IMG/VR virus record: IMGVR_UViG_3300012920_000251
Location: 1 to 24,673 of that record
Strand: one strand, 5' to 3'
DNA from: a virus
Length of the DNA: 24,673 nucleotides
Shown: one piece after another, positions 16,229-24,501 of the stretch
Numbering within the stretch: position 1 is the stretch's first letter
Layout: each line of letters opens with the position of its first letter
The notes under the pieces: model-generated
The model's database searches: none
Seen by the model: only the letters and a program-made list of their open reading frames with translations
Told to the model about the DNA's origin: nothing
Made by a program: the position numbers and the translations under genes

Positions 16229-19200
16229 ATGCCTCAAGAGACCAATCTGAATGTTTCTCCATATTTTGATGATTTTAATGAAGATAAGAACTTTAACAGA
16301 GTTCTTTTTAAACCTGGCATACCAGTTCAGGCTAGAGAACTAACTCAGTTACAGACAATACTTCAAAATCAAATAGAGAAATTTGGCCAGCACTTCTTTA
16401 AAGAAGGTGCGATGGTTATTCCTGGCCAGATTGGTTATGATGGAGAGTATCATGCTATTGAATTAGAAGATACTTTTTTAGGTATCCCCATATCAGAATA
16501 TCTTGACAAACTTGTTGGAAAGACAATTAGAGGAGAAATTTCTGGTGTAGAGGCAACAGTTGTAAATCATATTACTTCCACTCAATCTGATAGGGGACAT
16601 AATACACTATATGTCAAATATACCAAATCTGGTAATGATTTTGTATCAAATGTTTTTAATGATGGTGAAAATTTAATCACATCTAGTGATATAGAGTATG
16701 GTATATCTAGAGTCATAGCTAACAATCCTTTTGCAACAACAATTGCATTAAATGCTGCATCCATAGGGTCTGCAGCTACCATTCAAGAAGGTGTATATTT
16801 TATTCGTGGATATTTTGTAAAAGTAACCACTCAAACTATCATAGTCGAACAATATAATAACAATCCATCATATAGAGTTGGTTTATTCATTGATGAAAAT
16901 ATAGTATCTGCATTTGACGATTCTGATTTGTTTGATAATGCAGCTGGGTTTTCAAACTTTGCGGCTCCTGGCGCCGATAGATTTCAGGTAAAACCAACAT
17001 TAATTAAGAAAGATATAGACGATCTTAGTGATGCTAATTTTATAGAACTACTAAGATTAAATAAAGGAACCATTTTAAAAATGGTTAAAAAGACTGATTA
17101 TAATCTTTTAGCTGATGAATTTGCGAGAAGAACTTTTGATGAGAGTGGTAATTATTACGTAAAACAATTTGGAGTTCAAGTTAGAGAATCTCTTAATAAC
17201 AGACAAGGTAATAATGGAGTATATTTCAAAAATCAAAAGACTTCGCAAGGTAATGAACCAAGTAGTGATAGTATGATTCTTCAGGTTTCACCTGGCAAGG
17301 CATATGTAAGAGGTTATGAAATAGAGAAAGTTGGAAGTAGTTTTATAGATGTAGAAAAACCAAGAACAATCAAAAAGTTAGATAATCAAGTATTTGCATT
17401 TGATAGTGTTAGTAAGATAAAAGTAAATCGTGTATTTGGAGCTCCATTTGTAGGAATGGGTGTCAATCATGTAGTCTCTTTAAGAAATCAAAGAACAGGT
17501 TCTACTCATGCATCTGCAGCTGGTACAGAAATAGGAGTTGCAAGAGTATATGATTACAAATTAGAGTCTGCTGGATATTCGGGTGTGAAAAGTGTTTATG
17601 AATTATTTTTATGGGATATACAAACATTCACAACACTTACAGTTAACAGTGGTCTTACTGCAATAGATGGATCATTAATTGAAGGTCAAAGAAGTGGTGC
17701 CAGAGGCCATTTAAAGGCTGCTGCTAGTGGTGCTACATCTCTAACATTGACTTCAACTAGTGGAAACTTTATAGTTGATGAACCAATTATCGTCAATGGT
17801 GTTAATGATACTAAGACTATAACTGCAGTCACAGAATTTTCTATTGATGATGTAAAATCTATATTTCAAGATGTTGGTGATAATGAGTTTAATGCAGATA
17901 CAGTTCTTTCTAGAGAGGGTAGTCCAGCTCCTGCAGGCACTGAATTTACAATTACTTCTGGTGGTACAGTTACTGCGGCAGGAAATAAATTTGCAAGTGG
18001 TATCAAATTAAATGATATCGTTAAATATCAAAAACAAGGGGAATCTGATCCAACATTCAACAGAGTTAGTGCAATCAATACAACTGGTTCACAATTAACT
18101 CTAGTTGCATTAGCCGTTGATGTAACTGGTGTTTGTCAGAAAGAATTACCATCTGGAACTATCACAACCAGTGATTTTAAAATTGTGAGACCACAAATCA
18201 TCGATGGTAGAAATTCAACCTTTGTTTCTGATATGCCTGAGGTTGCAATATCTAGTATTGATTTAAGTTCATCAGAAATAACCACCAGACAACAGTTTAC
18301 ATTTAATGTCAGTGGTAATTCTGCCACAATAACAATAACTTCTACTAACGAATTCTTTGAAACATTCGATGAGGAGAGATACAATGTTGCATATAGTGAT
18401 GGAAGTATTCAAATATTAAGAGAAGAAAATTTAGTATTTACTGCAGATAGAAAATCAGTAACTTTAGTTGGATTAACTAAAGCTAGTGATACTGCAGCAA
18501 TCTTCCTTGGAACTATAAAAAGAACAGAAGTTAAATCTCAGAAAAAGACATTAGATGTATGTTCCACATTAGTTGTTAATAGATCTACAAAGAGTGGATC
18601 AGGAACTGGTCAAAATACTCTTGGAGATGGTTTAACCACAAGTTCTGTTTACGGAACTAGAGTTCAAGATAGAGAGATATCTTTAAATCTCCCTGATGTT
18701 GTAAGAGTTTTGGGAATATATGAATCAAGCACTACAGGAGATGCTAATCTACCTAGTATCAGTCTCATCAATAGATCTGCAGAATTAACAGATACTATTC
18801 AAGGAGAATTGGTTGTTGGAGAGACTAGTGGTGCTACTGCAAAAGTAGTTTCTAAAGCTGCTGGTTCTGTCAAAATTGTATATACAAATGACATAAGATT
18901 TGATAGAGAAGAGATAGCTACATTCCAATCATCTGGTATTGTTGGTCAAGTATCAATTATTACACAAGGTGATAAAAATATTACTAAAAGTTTTAGATTT
19001 GATAATGGACAAAGACCTGAGTTTTATGATTATGCAAGAATTGTAAGAAGAGAAGGAGAACCAGAACCATCAAAAAGATTAACTGTGGTATTTGATAATT
19101 ATAAAGTTGATGGTGAAATAGGTGATTTCGCAAGTGTCAATAGTTTTTCCCCAGATAATTATGAGTTTGATATGACACGTTATAGAGGTAGATCATTATC

Positions 19201-22200
19201 AGATTATATTGATGCTAGACCAAGAGTTGTAAATTACAATACTTCATCTTCTACATCACCCTTTGATTATGATACTCGTAGTTTTGCTGTTTCTGGAACA
19301 AAACCTCCAGTCATAGTTGGAGATGATGTTGTAACAGTTGGATATTCACACTACTTAGCAAGAATAGATAAACTTTATCTAACTAAAGATGGATTTTTTG
19401 AACTAAAGAAAGGAGCTCCTGCACCATTATCTGACGTTGTTGCACCTTCAGATCCCGCTGGTGCTTTTAGTGTAGCCACTATTTCTTTATCACCATATGC
19501 TCGTAATGCGAAGGCTAGTTCTGTTGTTAGAACTGCCAAACATAAGAGATATACAATGGCAGATATTGGTAGATTAGAAACAAGATTAAAGAACGTAGAA
19601 TTTTACACTCAACTATCATTATTAGAAACTGATACTGCCTCGCTTAATATTGTAGATGCAAAGACTGGATTAGATAGATTTAAGTCTGGATTCTTTGTAG
19701 ATAATTTTAGAAGTCATAATGGTCAGGCTTTAAGTCATCCATGTTCCAGATGTTCGATTGATAAGAAAGTCGGAGAAGTAAGACCTTCTCATTATACTCA
19801 TGGATTAGATTTACTTTTAGGTTCAGAACAGGTTATTGGTATTGGAACTACAGCTGATCCCGCAGCTGATTTAACACAAGTTTCAGATTTACAATCAAAT
19901 GATTTAAGAAGAACTGGTGATGTTGTAACTCTAGATTTTACAGAAGTAGATTATGTTACACAAACTCTTGCTACTAGAACAGAAAACGTAAACCCATTTG
20001 CAGCTATAACTTGGATTGGTGGTATAGAATTAAATCCAAATAGTGATGTTTGGTTAAATGAAAAAAGATTGGAATCTCAGGTGATTGATATTGATGCTGG
20101 ATTTACACAAGCATTACAACAACTCGCAATAGATCCAAATACTGGATTTGGCCCAATTCAGTGGGGTGGATGGGAAGAAGCTTGGGCATCAGTAAATGTT
20201 GATACGAGAGAAACAGGTAGAGATGTATCTACACAGACTACACAAAGTGTGGATGATAATGGTAATAGAACAATAACAACCACTACAGAAACTGATTTAA
20301 TCACAACTAGTTTTGAAGAAACCACTACAGTGGATCGTGGATTGACTAGAAGTGGTATTCAGTTCCAAGTTAATGAAAGTGTCGATACTCAAAGTTTTGG
20401 AGATAAACTTGTCAATACTGAGTTGATCCCATTCATGAGATCTAGAAATATTGAATTTATTGCAACAAGAATCCAACCAAGAACTCAATTCTATACTTTC
20501 TTTGATGGACAAGAAGTTAATAAGTATGTTACACCTAAACTCATTGAAGTATCAATGAATCAAGGAGTATTTCAGGTAGGAGAAACAGTCACAGGATTGT
20601 CCGCTGATTGGCAAACTGGATCTGCTGGTAATGCTGCTGAGATTAAATTTAGACTTGCACAACCAAATCACAAGTTTGGTGCGTATAATGATCCCACCAT
20701 AGTATATGCAGTAAATCCATATTCAGATACTGTAGGTATTAGTTCCAGTTACTCTGCAACTAGTTCTGTTTTGAATGTTGATACTGGATCTTTACAACAA
20801 GAAGTTCTTGGCACATTCCAAGGATTTATAAGTAAGAACATGGTTCTTCGAGGTGAAACAAGTGGTGCAGAAGCTAAGGTAACAGATGTTAGATTGATAA
20901 GTGATGAAAAGGGTGCATTAGTTGGATCATTCTTTATACCTGAAGCTTCCTTAGTATCAACACCAGAGTTTAGAACAGGTACAAATACTTTCAGATTATC
21001 AAGTAGTTCAGTTGATTCTAGAAGTCCATCCGATAGAGCATCAACAGCAGAATCTATATTTACCTCCAGAGGAACTCTTAATACCCTACAAGAGGATGTA
21101 TTGAGTGTAAGAACTGCCGATATACAAAGAATGAGTAGAGAGGATGCAACAACTGTATCCAATCAAAGTACAAGAAACTTCCAAACATCCGCCTTTGGAG
21201 AAAGTAGAACAACACAACAGACAGAATGGGCAGATCCACTTGCAGAATCTTTTGAGGTTACTGAGGCAAATGGTATATTTTTATCATCAGCTGATATATT
21301 CTTCCAAACAAAAGATGATAGTATTCCAGTAACATTGCAAATTAGAACTATGCAAACTGGATTACCCACAACCACAATCGTGCCATTTGGGGAAGTTGTA
21401 TTGGATCCAGATCAAGTAATAACTTCAGAGTTTGGAACTATTGCAACTAGATTTACTTTCCCATCTCCAGTGTTCCTTGAAGGTGGTGGTACTGAATATG
21501 CATTGACTCTTATATCACAATCTAATAATTATAACGTATTCATTGCTAGAATGGGTGATGAAGACTTATCTGATAGAAACTTAGAAGAGAGTGAAAGAAG
21601 AATAGTATCACAACAACCATATTTGGGATCATTATTCAAATCACAGAATGGATCTACATGGGAAGCCAGTCAGTTTGAAGACTTAAAGTTTAATTTACGT
21701 AAGTGTTTATTTGTTCCTGGCCCAGGCGCATTAAAACTTTACAATCCAGAACTAGGTGTGGGTAATAAAGAACGTCCAATACTAAGACAAAATCCAATAT
21801 CATTTAATTCACAAGAAGTTAAAATTCAATTAGCTGGAAATACCAGTAGTAATCCTACCACTCAGTTTCCAATTGGTTCTAGACTAATTCAAGTTGGTGC
21901 TGGTGCTTCTGCAGAAGGGAATGTAGTTGCACATCTTGGCCCACTTGCAACAGTAACTCATCAGGCTGGGAGTGGTATTGGATTAACTCCTGCTTCAGGT
22001 AACTTAACTTATTCAGGTATTGGTCTAACAAGTATTACTGGAGACGGTAGTGGTGCAACAATCAATGTGCAGATAGCTAGTGGTTCTGTTGGTGTTGCAA
22101 CAGTCGTCTCTGCTGGATCTGGATATAAAACAGGTGATGTATTAGGTGCAAGTTTAGGTGAGACTGGTAGAAATATAAGATTCACCGTTGGCACAGTATC

Positions 22201-23695
22201 AAATGTAAATAGTGTGATTCTTAATAGAGTTCAAGGTGATTTTAATACTAGTACAACTCTTAAGTTTATGAACAACACTGGTATTTCAACAAACTTGAAC
22301 AATGGAGTTCCAGCATCAGTTACAAATACTGCATCGAATAAAGACGGATTACACATTCATGTGAACCACAGAAATCACGGTATGCATGCTGTAAATAATA
22401 AAGTTATTATTTCTGGTGCTGTTGGTTTGACAACAGTGACTTCAGTGACAGAAGAATATGCACATAATGCTACATCGGCGATCAAGGTCAATGATATAAG
22501 TTTCCTTGGTGATTTTGAAGGATTAACTGTTAGTGCGACAAATCCAGGCTATGTTCAGATTGGTAAAGAAGTTATAGAATATACCGCTGCTGCAAGTGGT
22601 GAATTGACTGGTATTACAAGAGGAGTGGATAACACAACTGCTGAAACCCATGAGGTGGGTAAAGCAGTTCGTAAATATGAAGCTGCAGGGGTGTCACTCA
22701 GAAGAATTAACACAACTCATAGTTTGGTTGATAGTAGTATCGCACCCACTCTTGATGGATATGATATTAAATTAAATGTGACTGGCACAGGAATTGGTAC
22801 TGCAAGAGATGGTACTAATAACCTCAAGAAACTAAAAATTGCAGAAACTGAAATTGGTGGTGGTGAGATTGTAAGAGCAACACAAAATATACAATTTGAA
22901 ACCTTTACTCCTTTAGTTGAGTTCATGACTCCAGCAGATACATCTCTAACTGGTAGTATAAGAACTGTTTCTGGAACTAGTGCTAATGGTAGTGAAGCTT
23001 CATTTGCAGATCAAGGATTTGAAAGTGTGTCACTCAGTGGTATTACACATTTAACAAGTCCTAGAATCATTGCATCTAAAGTAAATGAACAAGATAAATT
23101 ATCATCTTTGCCTGGTGGTAAGTCATTTACACAGGAGTTATTATTCTCCACTAATGATAGTAATGTTTCGCCTGTTGTAGATTTAGATCGTCTTTCTATT
23201 ATTACAACAACTAATAGATTAAATCAACCAATATCTGATTACAAGTCAGACGGTAGAGTTAATAGTATGTTTGCTGATCCTAATGCTGCAATTTACATCA
23301 CAAAAATTGTTCAATTGGAAAACCCTGCAACTGCATTACAAGTTAAGTTTGCAGCGTTTAGACACAACACCAGTGATATTCGTCTATTGTATAGATTGAT
23401 TAGAAGTGATGGTGTCATGTCAGAAGCTCCATATGAACTATTCCCTGGCTTCCGAAATCTAACAGATACGACAGGTGATGGATTTGGTGATGAGTTGATA
23501 AATGCAAAGGACAGTGATGGAACACCTGATAGGTTCGTCCCTGCTTCTCGTACATTAAATGAGTTTAGGGATTATCAATTTACTGCAAATGATTTACCAG
23601 AGTTTTATGGATTCCAAATTAAAGTTATCATGACTGGTACAAGTCAGGCATATGTCCCTAGGATTAGAGACTTCAGATCAATCGCACTCGCATAA
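16229..23695 (+). CDS. DUF4815-type virion structural protein, 2488 residues
   Basis: The N terminus reads PYFDDFNEDKNFNRVLFKPG then VQARELTQLQTILQNQIEKFG (residues 11-53), the hallmark of DUF4815 phage virion proteins. Further family-typical blocks follow: SPGKAYVRGYEIE (about 354-366), NGQRPEFYDYARIVRR (about 926-941), a MADIGRLETRLKNVEFYTQL segment (about 1110-1130), IPFMRSRNIEF (about 1400), WADPLAESFEV (about 1667) with a KDDSIPVTLQIRTMQTG strand pair after it, and a C-terminal sandwich-like region (about 2330-2488) containing YELFPGF and a final YVPRIRDFRSIAL. Four GE-x-SGA modules (102, 486, 864, 1542), a GSGY module, an NHG stretch (2049) and an IDDE-like module (2111) are interspersed. 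It probably forms a peripheral baseplate or fibre-attachment part; by position it could replace T4 gp9/gp10. It starts 4 bases after gp8 and has no strong Shine-Dalgarno. Confidence 0.82.
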   Translation: MPQETNLNVSPYFDDFNEDKNFNRVLFKPGIPVQARELTQLQTILQNQIEKFGQHFFKEGAMVIPGQIGYDGEYHAIELEDTFLGIPISEYLDKLVGKTIRGEISGVEATVVNHITSTQSDRGHNTLYVKYTKSGNDFVSNVFNDGENLITSSDIEYGISRVIANNPFATTIALNAASIGSAATIQEGVYFIRGYFVKVTTQTIIVEQYNNNPSYRVGLFIDENIVSAFDDSDLFDNAAGFSNFAAPGADRFQVKPTLIKKDIDDLSDANFIELLRLNKGTILKMVKKTDYNLLADEFARRTFDESGNYYVKQFGVQVRESLNNRQGNNGVYFKNQKTSQGNEPSSDSMILQVSPGKAYVRGYEIEKVGSSFIDVEKPRTIKKLDNQVFAFDSVSKIKVNRVFGAPFVGMGVNHVVSLRNQRTGSTHASAAGTEIGVARVYDYKLESAGYSGVKSVYELFLWDIQTFTTLTVNSGLTAIDGSLIEGQRSGARGHLKAAASGATSLTLTSTSGNFIVDEPIIVNGVNDTKTITAVTEFSIDDVKSIFQDVGDNEFNADTVLSREGSPAPAGTEFTITSGGTVTAAGNKFASGIKLNDIVKYQKQGESDPTFNRVSAINTTGSQLTLVALAVDVTGVCQKELPSGTITTSDFKIVRPQIIDGRNSTFVSDMPEVAISSIDLSSSEITTRQQFTFNVSGNSATITITSTNEFFETFDEERYNVAYSDGSIQILREENLVFTADRKSVTLVGLTKASDTAAIFLGTIKRTEVKSQKKTLDVCSTLVVNRSTKSGSGTGQNTLGDGLTTSSVYGTRVQDREISLNLPDVVRVLGIYESSTTGDANLPSISLINRSAELTDTIQGELVVGETSGATAKVVSKAAGSVKIVYTNDIRFDREEIATFQSSGIVGQVSIITQGDKNITKSFRFDNGQRPEFYDYARIVRREGEPEPSKRLTVVFDNYKVDGEIGDFASVNSFSPDNYEFDMTRYRGRSLSDYIDARPRVVNYNTSSSTSPFDYDTRSFAVSGTKPPVIVGDDVVTVGYSHYLARIDKLYLTKDGFFELKKGAPAPLSDVVAPSDPAGAFSVATISLSPYARNAKASSVVRTAKHKRYTMADIGRLETRLKNVEFYTQLSLLETDTASLNIVDAKTGLDRFKSGFFVDNFRSHNGQALSHPCSRCSIDKKVGEVRPSHYTHGLDLLLGSEQVIGIGTTADPAADLTQVSDLQSNDLRRTGDVVTLDFTEVDYVTQTLATRTENVNPFAAITWIGGIELNPNSDVWLNEKRLESQVIDIDAGFTQALQQLAIDPNTGFGPIQWGGWEEAWASVNVDTRETGRDVSTQTTQSVDDNGNRTITTTTETDLITTSFEETTTVDRGLTRSGIQFQVNESVDTQSFGDKLVNTELIPFMRSRNIEFIATRIQPRTQFYTFFDGQEVNKYVTPKLIEVSMNQGVFQVGETVTGLSADWQTGSAGNAAEIKFRLAQPNHKFGAYNDPTIVYAVNPYSDTVGISSSYSATSSVLNVDTGSLQQEVLGTFQGFISKNMVLRGETSGAEAKVTDVRLISDEKGALVGSFFIPEASLVSTPEFRTGTNTFRLSSSSVDSRSPSDRASTAESIFTSRGTLNTLQEDVLSVRTADIQRMSREDATTVSNQSTRNFQTSAFGESRTTQQTEWADPLAESFEVTEANGIFLSSADIFFQTKDDSIPVTLQIRTMQTGLPTTTIVPFGEVVLDPDQVITSEFGTIATRFTFPSPVFLEGGGTEYALTLISQSNNYNVFIARMGDEDLSDRNLEESERRIVSQQPYLGSLFKSQNGSTWEASQFEDLKFNLRKCLFVPGPGALKLYNPELGVGNKERPILRQNPISFNSQEVKIQLAGNTSSNPTTQFPIGSRLIQVGAGASAEGNVVAHLGPLATVTHQAGSGIGLTPASGNLTYSGIGLTSITGDGSGATINVQIASGSVGVATVVSAGSGYKTGDVLGASLGETGRNIRFTVGTVSNVNSVILNRVQGDFNTSTTLKFMNNTGISTNLNNGVPASVTNTASNKDGLHIHVNHRNHGMHAVNNKVIISGAVGLTTVTSVTEEYAHNATSAIKVNDISFLGDFEGLTVSATNPGYVQIGKEVIEYTAAASGELTGITRGVDNTTAETHEVGKAVRKYEAAGVSLRRINTTHSLVDSSIAPTLDGYDIKLNVTGTGIGTARDGTNNLKKLKIAETEIGGGEIVRATQNIQFETFTPLVEFMTPADTSLTGSIRTVSGTSANGSEASFADQGFESVSLSGITHLTSPRIIASKVNEQDKLSSLPGGKSFTQELLFSTNDSNVSPVVDLDRLSIITTTNRLNQPISDYKSDGRVNSMFADPNAAIYITKIVQLENPATALQVKFAAFRHNTSDIRLLYRLIRSDGVMSEAPYELFPGFRNLTDTTGDGFGDELINAKDSDGTPDRFVPASRTLNEFRDYQFTANDLPEFYGFQIKVIMTGTSQAYVPRIRDFRSIALA

Positions 23696-23898
23696 TGGAT
23701 TATAAACAAGTTGAAGGTAGATCAGATCTTTTTAGAGATACTGACAGCGGAGCTATAGTAAATACTGATAGATCTGCATATTTGGCCTACAAAACAAAAA
23801 AACAACAAAGGTTAAATGAAATGGGTCGAATTGAAAAATTACAGAATGAAATTGATGAAATTAAGTCACTTTTGTATAAAGTGATTGATAAGTTGTAA
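23695..23898 (+). CDS. Small virion-region protein with C-terminal coiled coil
   Basis: A 67-residue protein overlaps the stop of the DUF4815 gene by one base (TAATG, 23693-23697), so translation is probably coupled. Residues 1-33 read MDYKQVEGRSDLFRDTDSGA then IVNTDRSAYLAYK. Residues 38-67 form a predicted heptad coiled coil, with hydrophobic residues spaced as in RIEKLQNEIDEIKSLLYKVI. Short proteins of this layout (a D-x-x-S/TGAIVNT-x-RS-x-Y-x-x-YK head and a coiled coil) are common among structural genes of marine T4-like phages (from memory), but no function is known. It may serve as a trimeric connector or an assembly chaperone for the neighbouring large proteins; that is inference. Confidence 0.8.
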   Translation: MDYKQVEGRSDLFRDTDSGAIVNTDRSAYLAYKTKKQQRLNEMGRIEKLQNEIDEIKSLLYKVIDKL

Positions 23899-23899
23899 T

Positions 23900-23915
23900 T
23901 AGATAAATATATCTA
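23900..23915 (+). repeat. Short inverted repeat enclosing the late-promoter octamer
   Basis: TAGATA (23900-23905) and TATCTA (23910-23915) are perfect complements around an AATA loop, so the whole octamer GATAAATA lies in a 6-bp-arm palindrome. It is too AT-rich and has no T-tract, so it is unlikely to be a rho-independent terminator. It may be chance or a processing or regulatory hairpin. Confidence 0.4.
23902..23909 (+). promoter_or_regulatory. Possible late promoter GATAAATA upstream of the fibre gene cluster
   Basis: GATAAATA is one base from the T4 late consensus and sits in the largest intergenic gap (23899-23935), 26 bases before the ATG at 23936. This matches the 27-base spacing of the perfect promoter before gp25. 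It would start a third late unit for the small fibre-related genes. Confidence 0.55.
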
Positions 23916-23935
23916 GACGAAACTAACTCTAAAGA

Positions 23936-24277
23936 ATGGCTGTATACATTGTAAATCTGGTGATTGATCAAGGAGCTGATTTTACTCAAACATTTAATCT
24001 TGAGGATGATAATTCTGCTTCCCCATTAGATTTGACTGGATATACTGGTGCAGCACAACTACGTAAACATTCTTCTAGTAATAAGAAGTTTGATTTTAAT
24101 GTGGCTTTTCCTGATAGGGAAAATGGAATCGTGAGAATTGATATGACTGATACGATAACGTCTAGTATTAAACCAGGCCGTTACGTTTATGATGTTCTTC
24201 TGACTGCTTCTGGTGGTACAAGAACAAGAATTGTGGAAGGTTCGGCTTTAGTTAGAGAAGGAGCAACAAGGATCTAA
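23936..24277 (+). CDS. Small beta-rich virion protein of the fibre/baseplate cluster
   Basis: This 113-residue protein reads IDQGADFTQTFNLEDD (10-25), LDLTGYTGAAQLRK (31-44), then NGIVRIDMT (63-71) and KPGRYVYDVLLTASGG (79-94), ending with IVEGSALVREGATR. The pattern (a 'DQG-x-D' strand, 'DLTGYT', a polar hairpin, 'G-R-Y-x-YDV') is a beta-sandwich layout seen in small phage proteins near tail-fibre genes and in BppU-like N-terminal domains of receptor-binding proteins. The family link is suggestive only. No signal peptide is present. It is the first gene after the GATAAATA octamer and is followed by a 2-base gap to the next gene. A role as a baseplate-fibre adaptor or virion decoration is plausible but unproven. 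Confidence 0.75.
   Translation: MAVYIVNLVIDQGADFTQTFNLEDDNSASPLDLTGYTGAAQLRKHSSSNKKFDFNVAFPDRENGIVRIDMTDTITSSIKPGRYVYDVLLTASGGTRTRIVEGSALVREGATRI
24268..24272 (+). promoter_or_regulatory. Ribosome binding site AAGGA for the 73-residue gene
   Basis: AAGGA lies in the last codons of the preceding gene, 7 bases before the ATG at 24280. It is one of only two good Shine-Dalgarno matches in the window and supports this start. Confidence 0.65.
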
Positions 24278-24279
24278 TT

Positions 24280-24501
24280 ATGGGAGTCAAAGTACGAGTT
24301 GGTCAACAAACTGGTGTAAAAGTTCCAACCACTTCATCTACCGCTGGAGGAACAATCGCAAGTCTACAAGATACTGAAGTATCTAATGTAGCTAATGGAT
24401 CTGTTCTAGTTTATGATGCGAATACAAGTAAGTGGGTTGCAGTCAACGAAATAACACCAGGCAATACAAAAAATTTAGATGTTAATGGAGGATCGTTCTA
24501 A
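24280..24501 (+). CDS. Small tail-fibre-motif protein
   Basis: A 73-residue protein carries the motif SLQDTEVSNVANGSVLVYDANTSKWVAV in pieces: LQDTEVSNV (29-37), NGSVLVYD (39-46), TSKWVAV (49-55). The 'L-x-D-x-D/E-V ... NG-x-VLVY-x-x-x-TSKW' pattern is a widespread signature of phage tail-fibre and fibre-associated proteins. In a long fibre it is one module among many; here it is almost the whole gene, so this may be a short fibre segment, a fibre cap or a remnant of a split fibre gene. Its 5' end starts 2 bases after the preceding stop, and its stop overlaps the next ATG by one base. Confidence 0.75.
   Translation: MGVKVRVGQQTGVKVPTTSSTAGGTIASLQDTEVSNVANGSVLVYDANTSKWVAVNEITPGNTKNLDVNGGSF
24487..24492 (+). 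promoter_or_regulatory. Strong ribosome binding site GGAGGA for the terminal fibre gene
   Basis: GGAGGA, embedded in the last codons of the 73-residue gene, is 8 bases before the ATG at 24501. It is the best Shine-Dalgarno in the window. The upstream structural genes have weak or no such site. Confidence 0.75.

Noticed and set aside
20749-21162. A 137-codon open frame on the - strand
   Set aside because: It lies wholly inside the DUF4815 gene, has no recognisable motif or ribosome site, and its length is expected opposite low-stop AT-rich coding sequence of this composition.
21144-21332. A 62-codon + strand frame overlapping the DUF4815 gene
   Set aside because: It is in another frame of a conserved region and has a Gln/His-rich composition typical of shadow frames.
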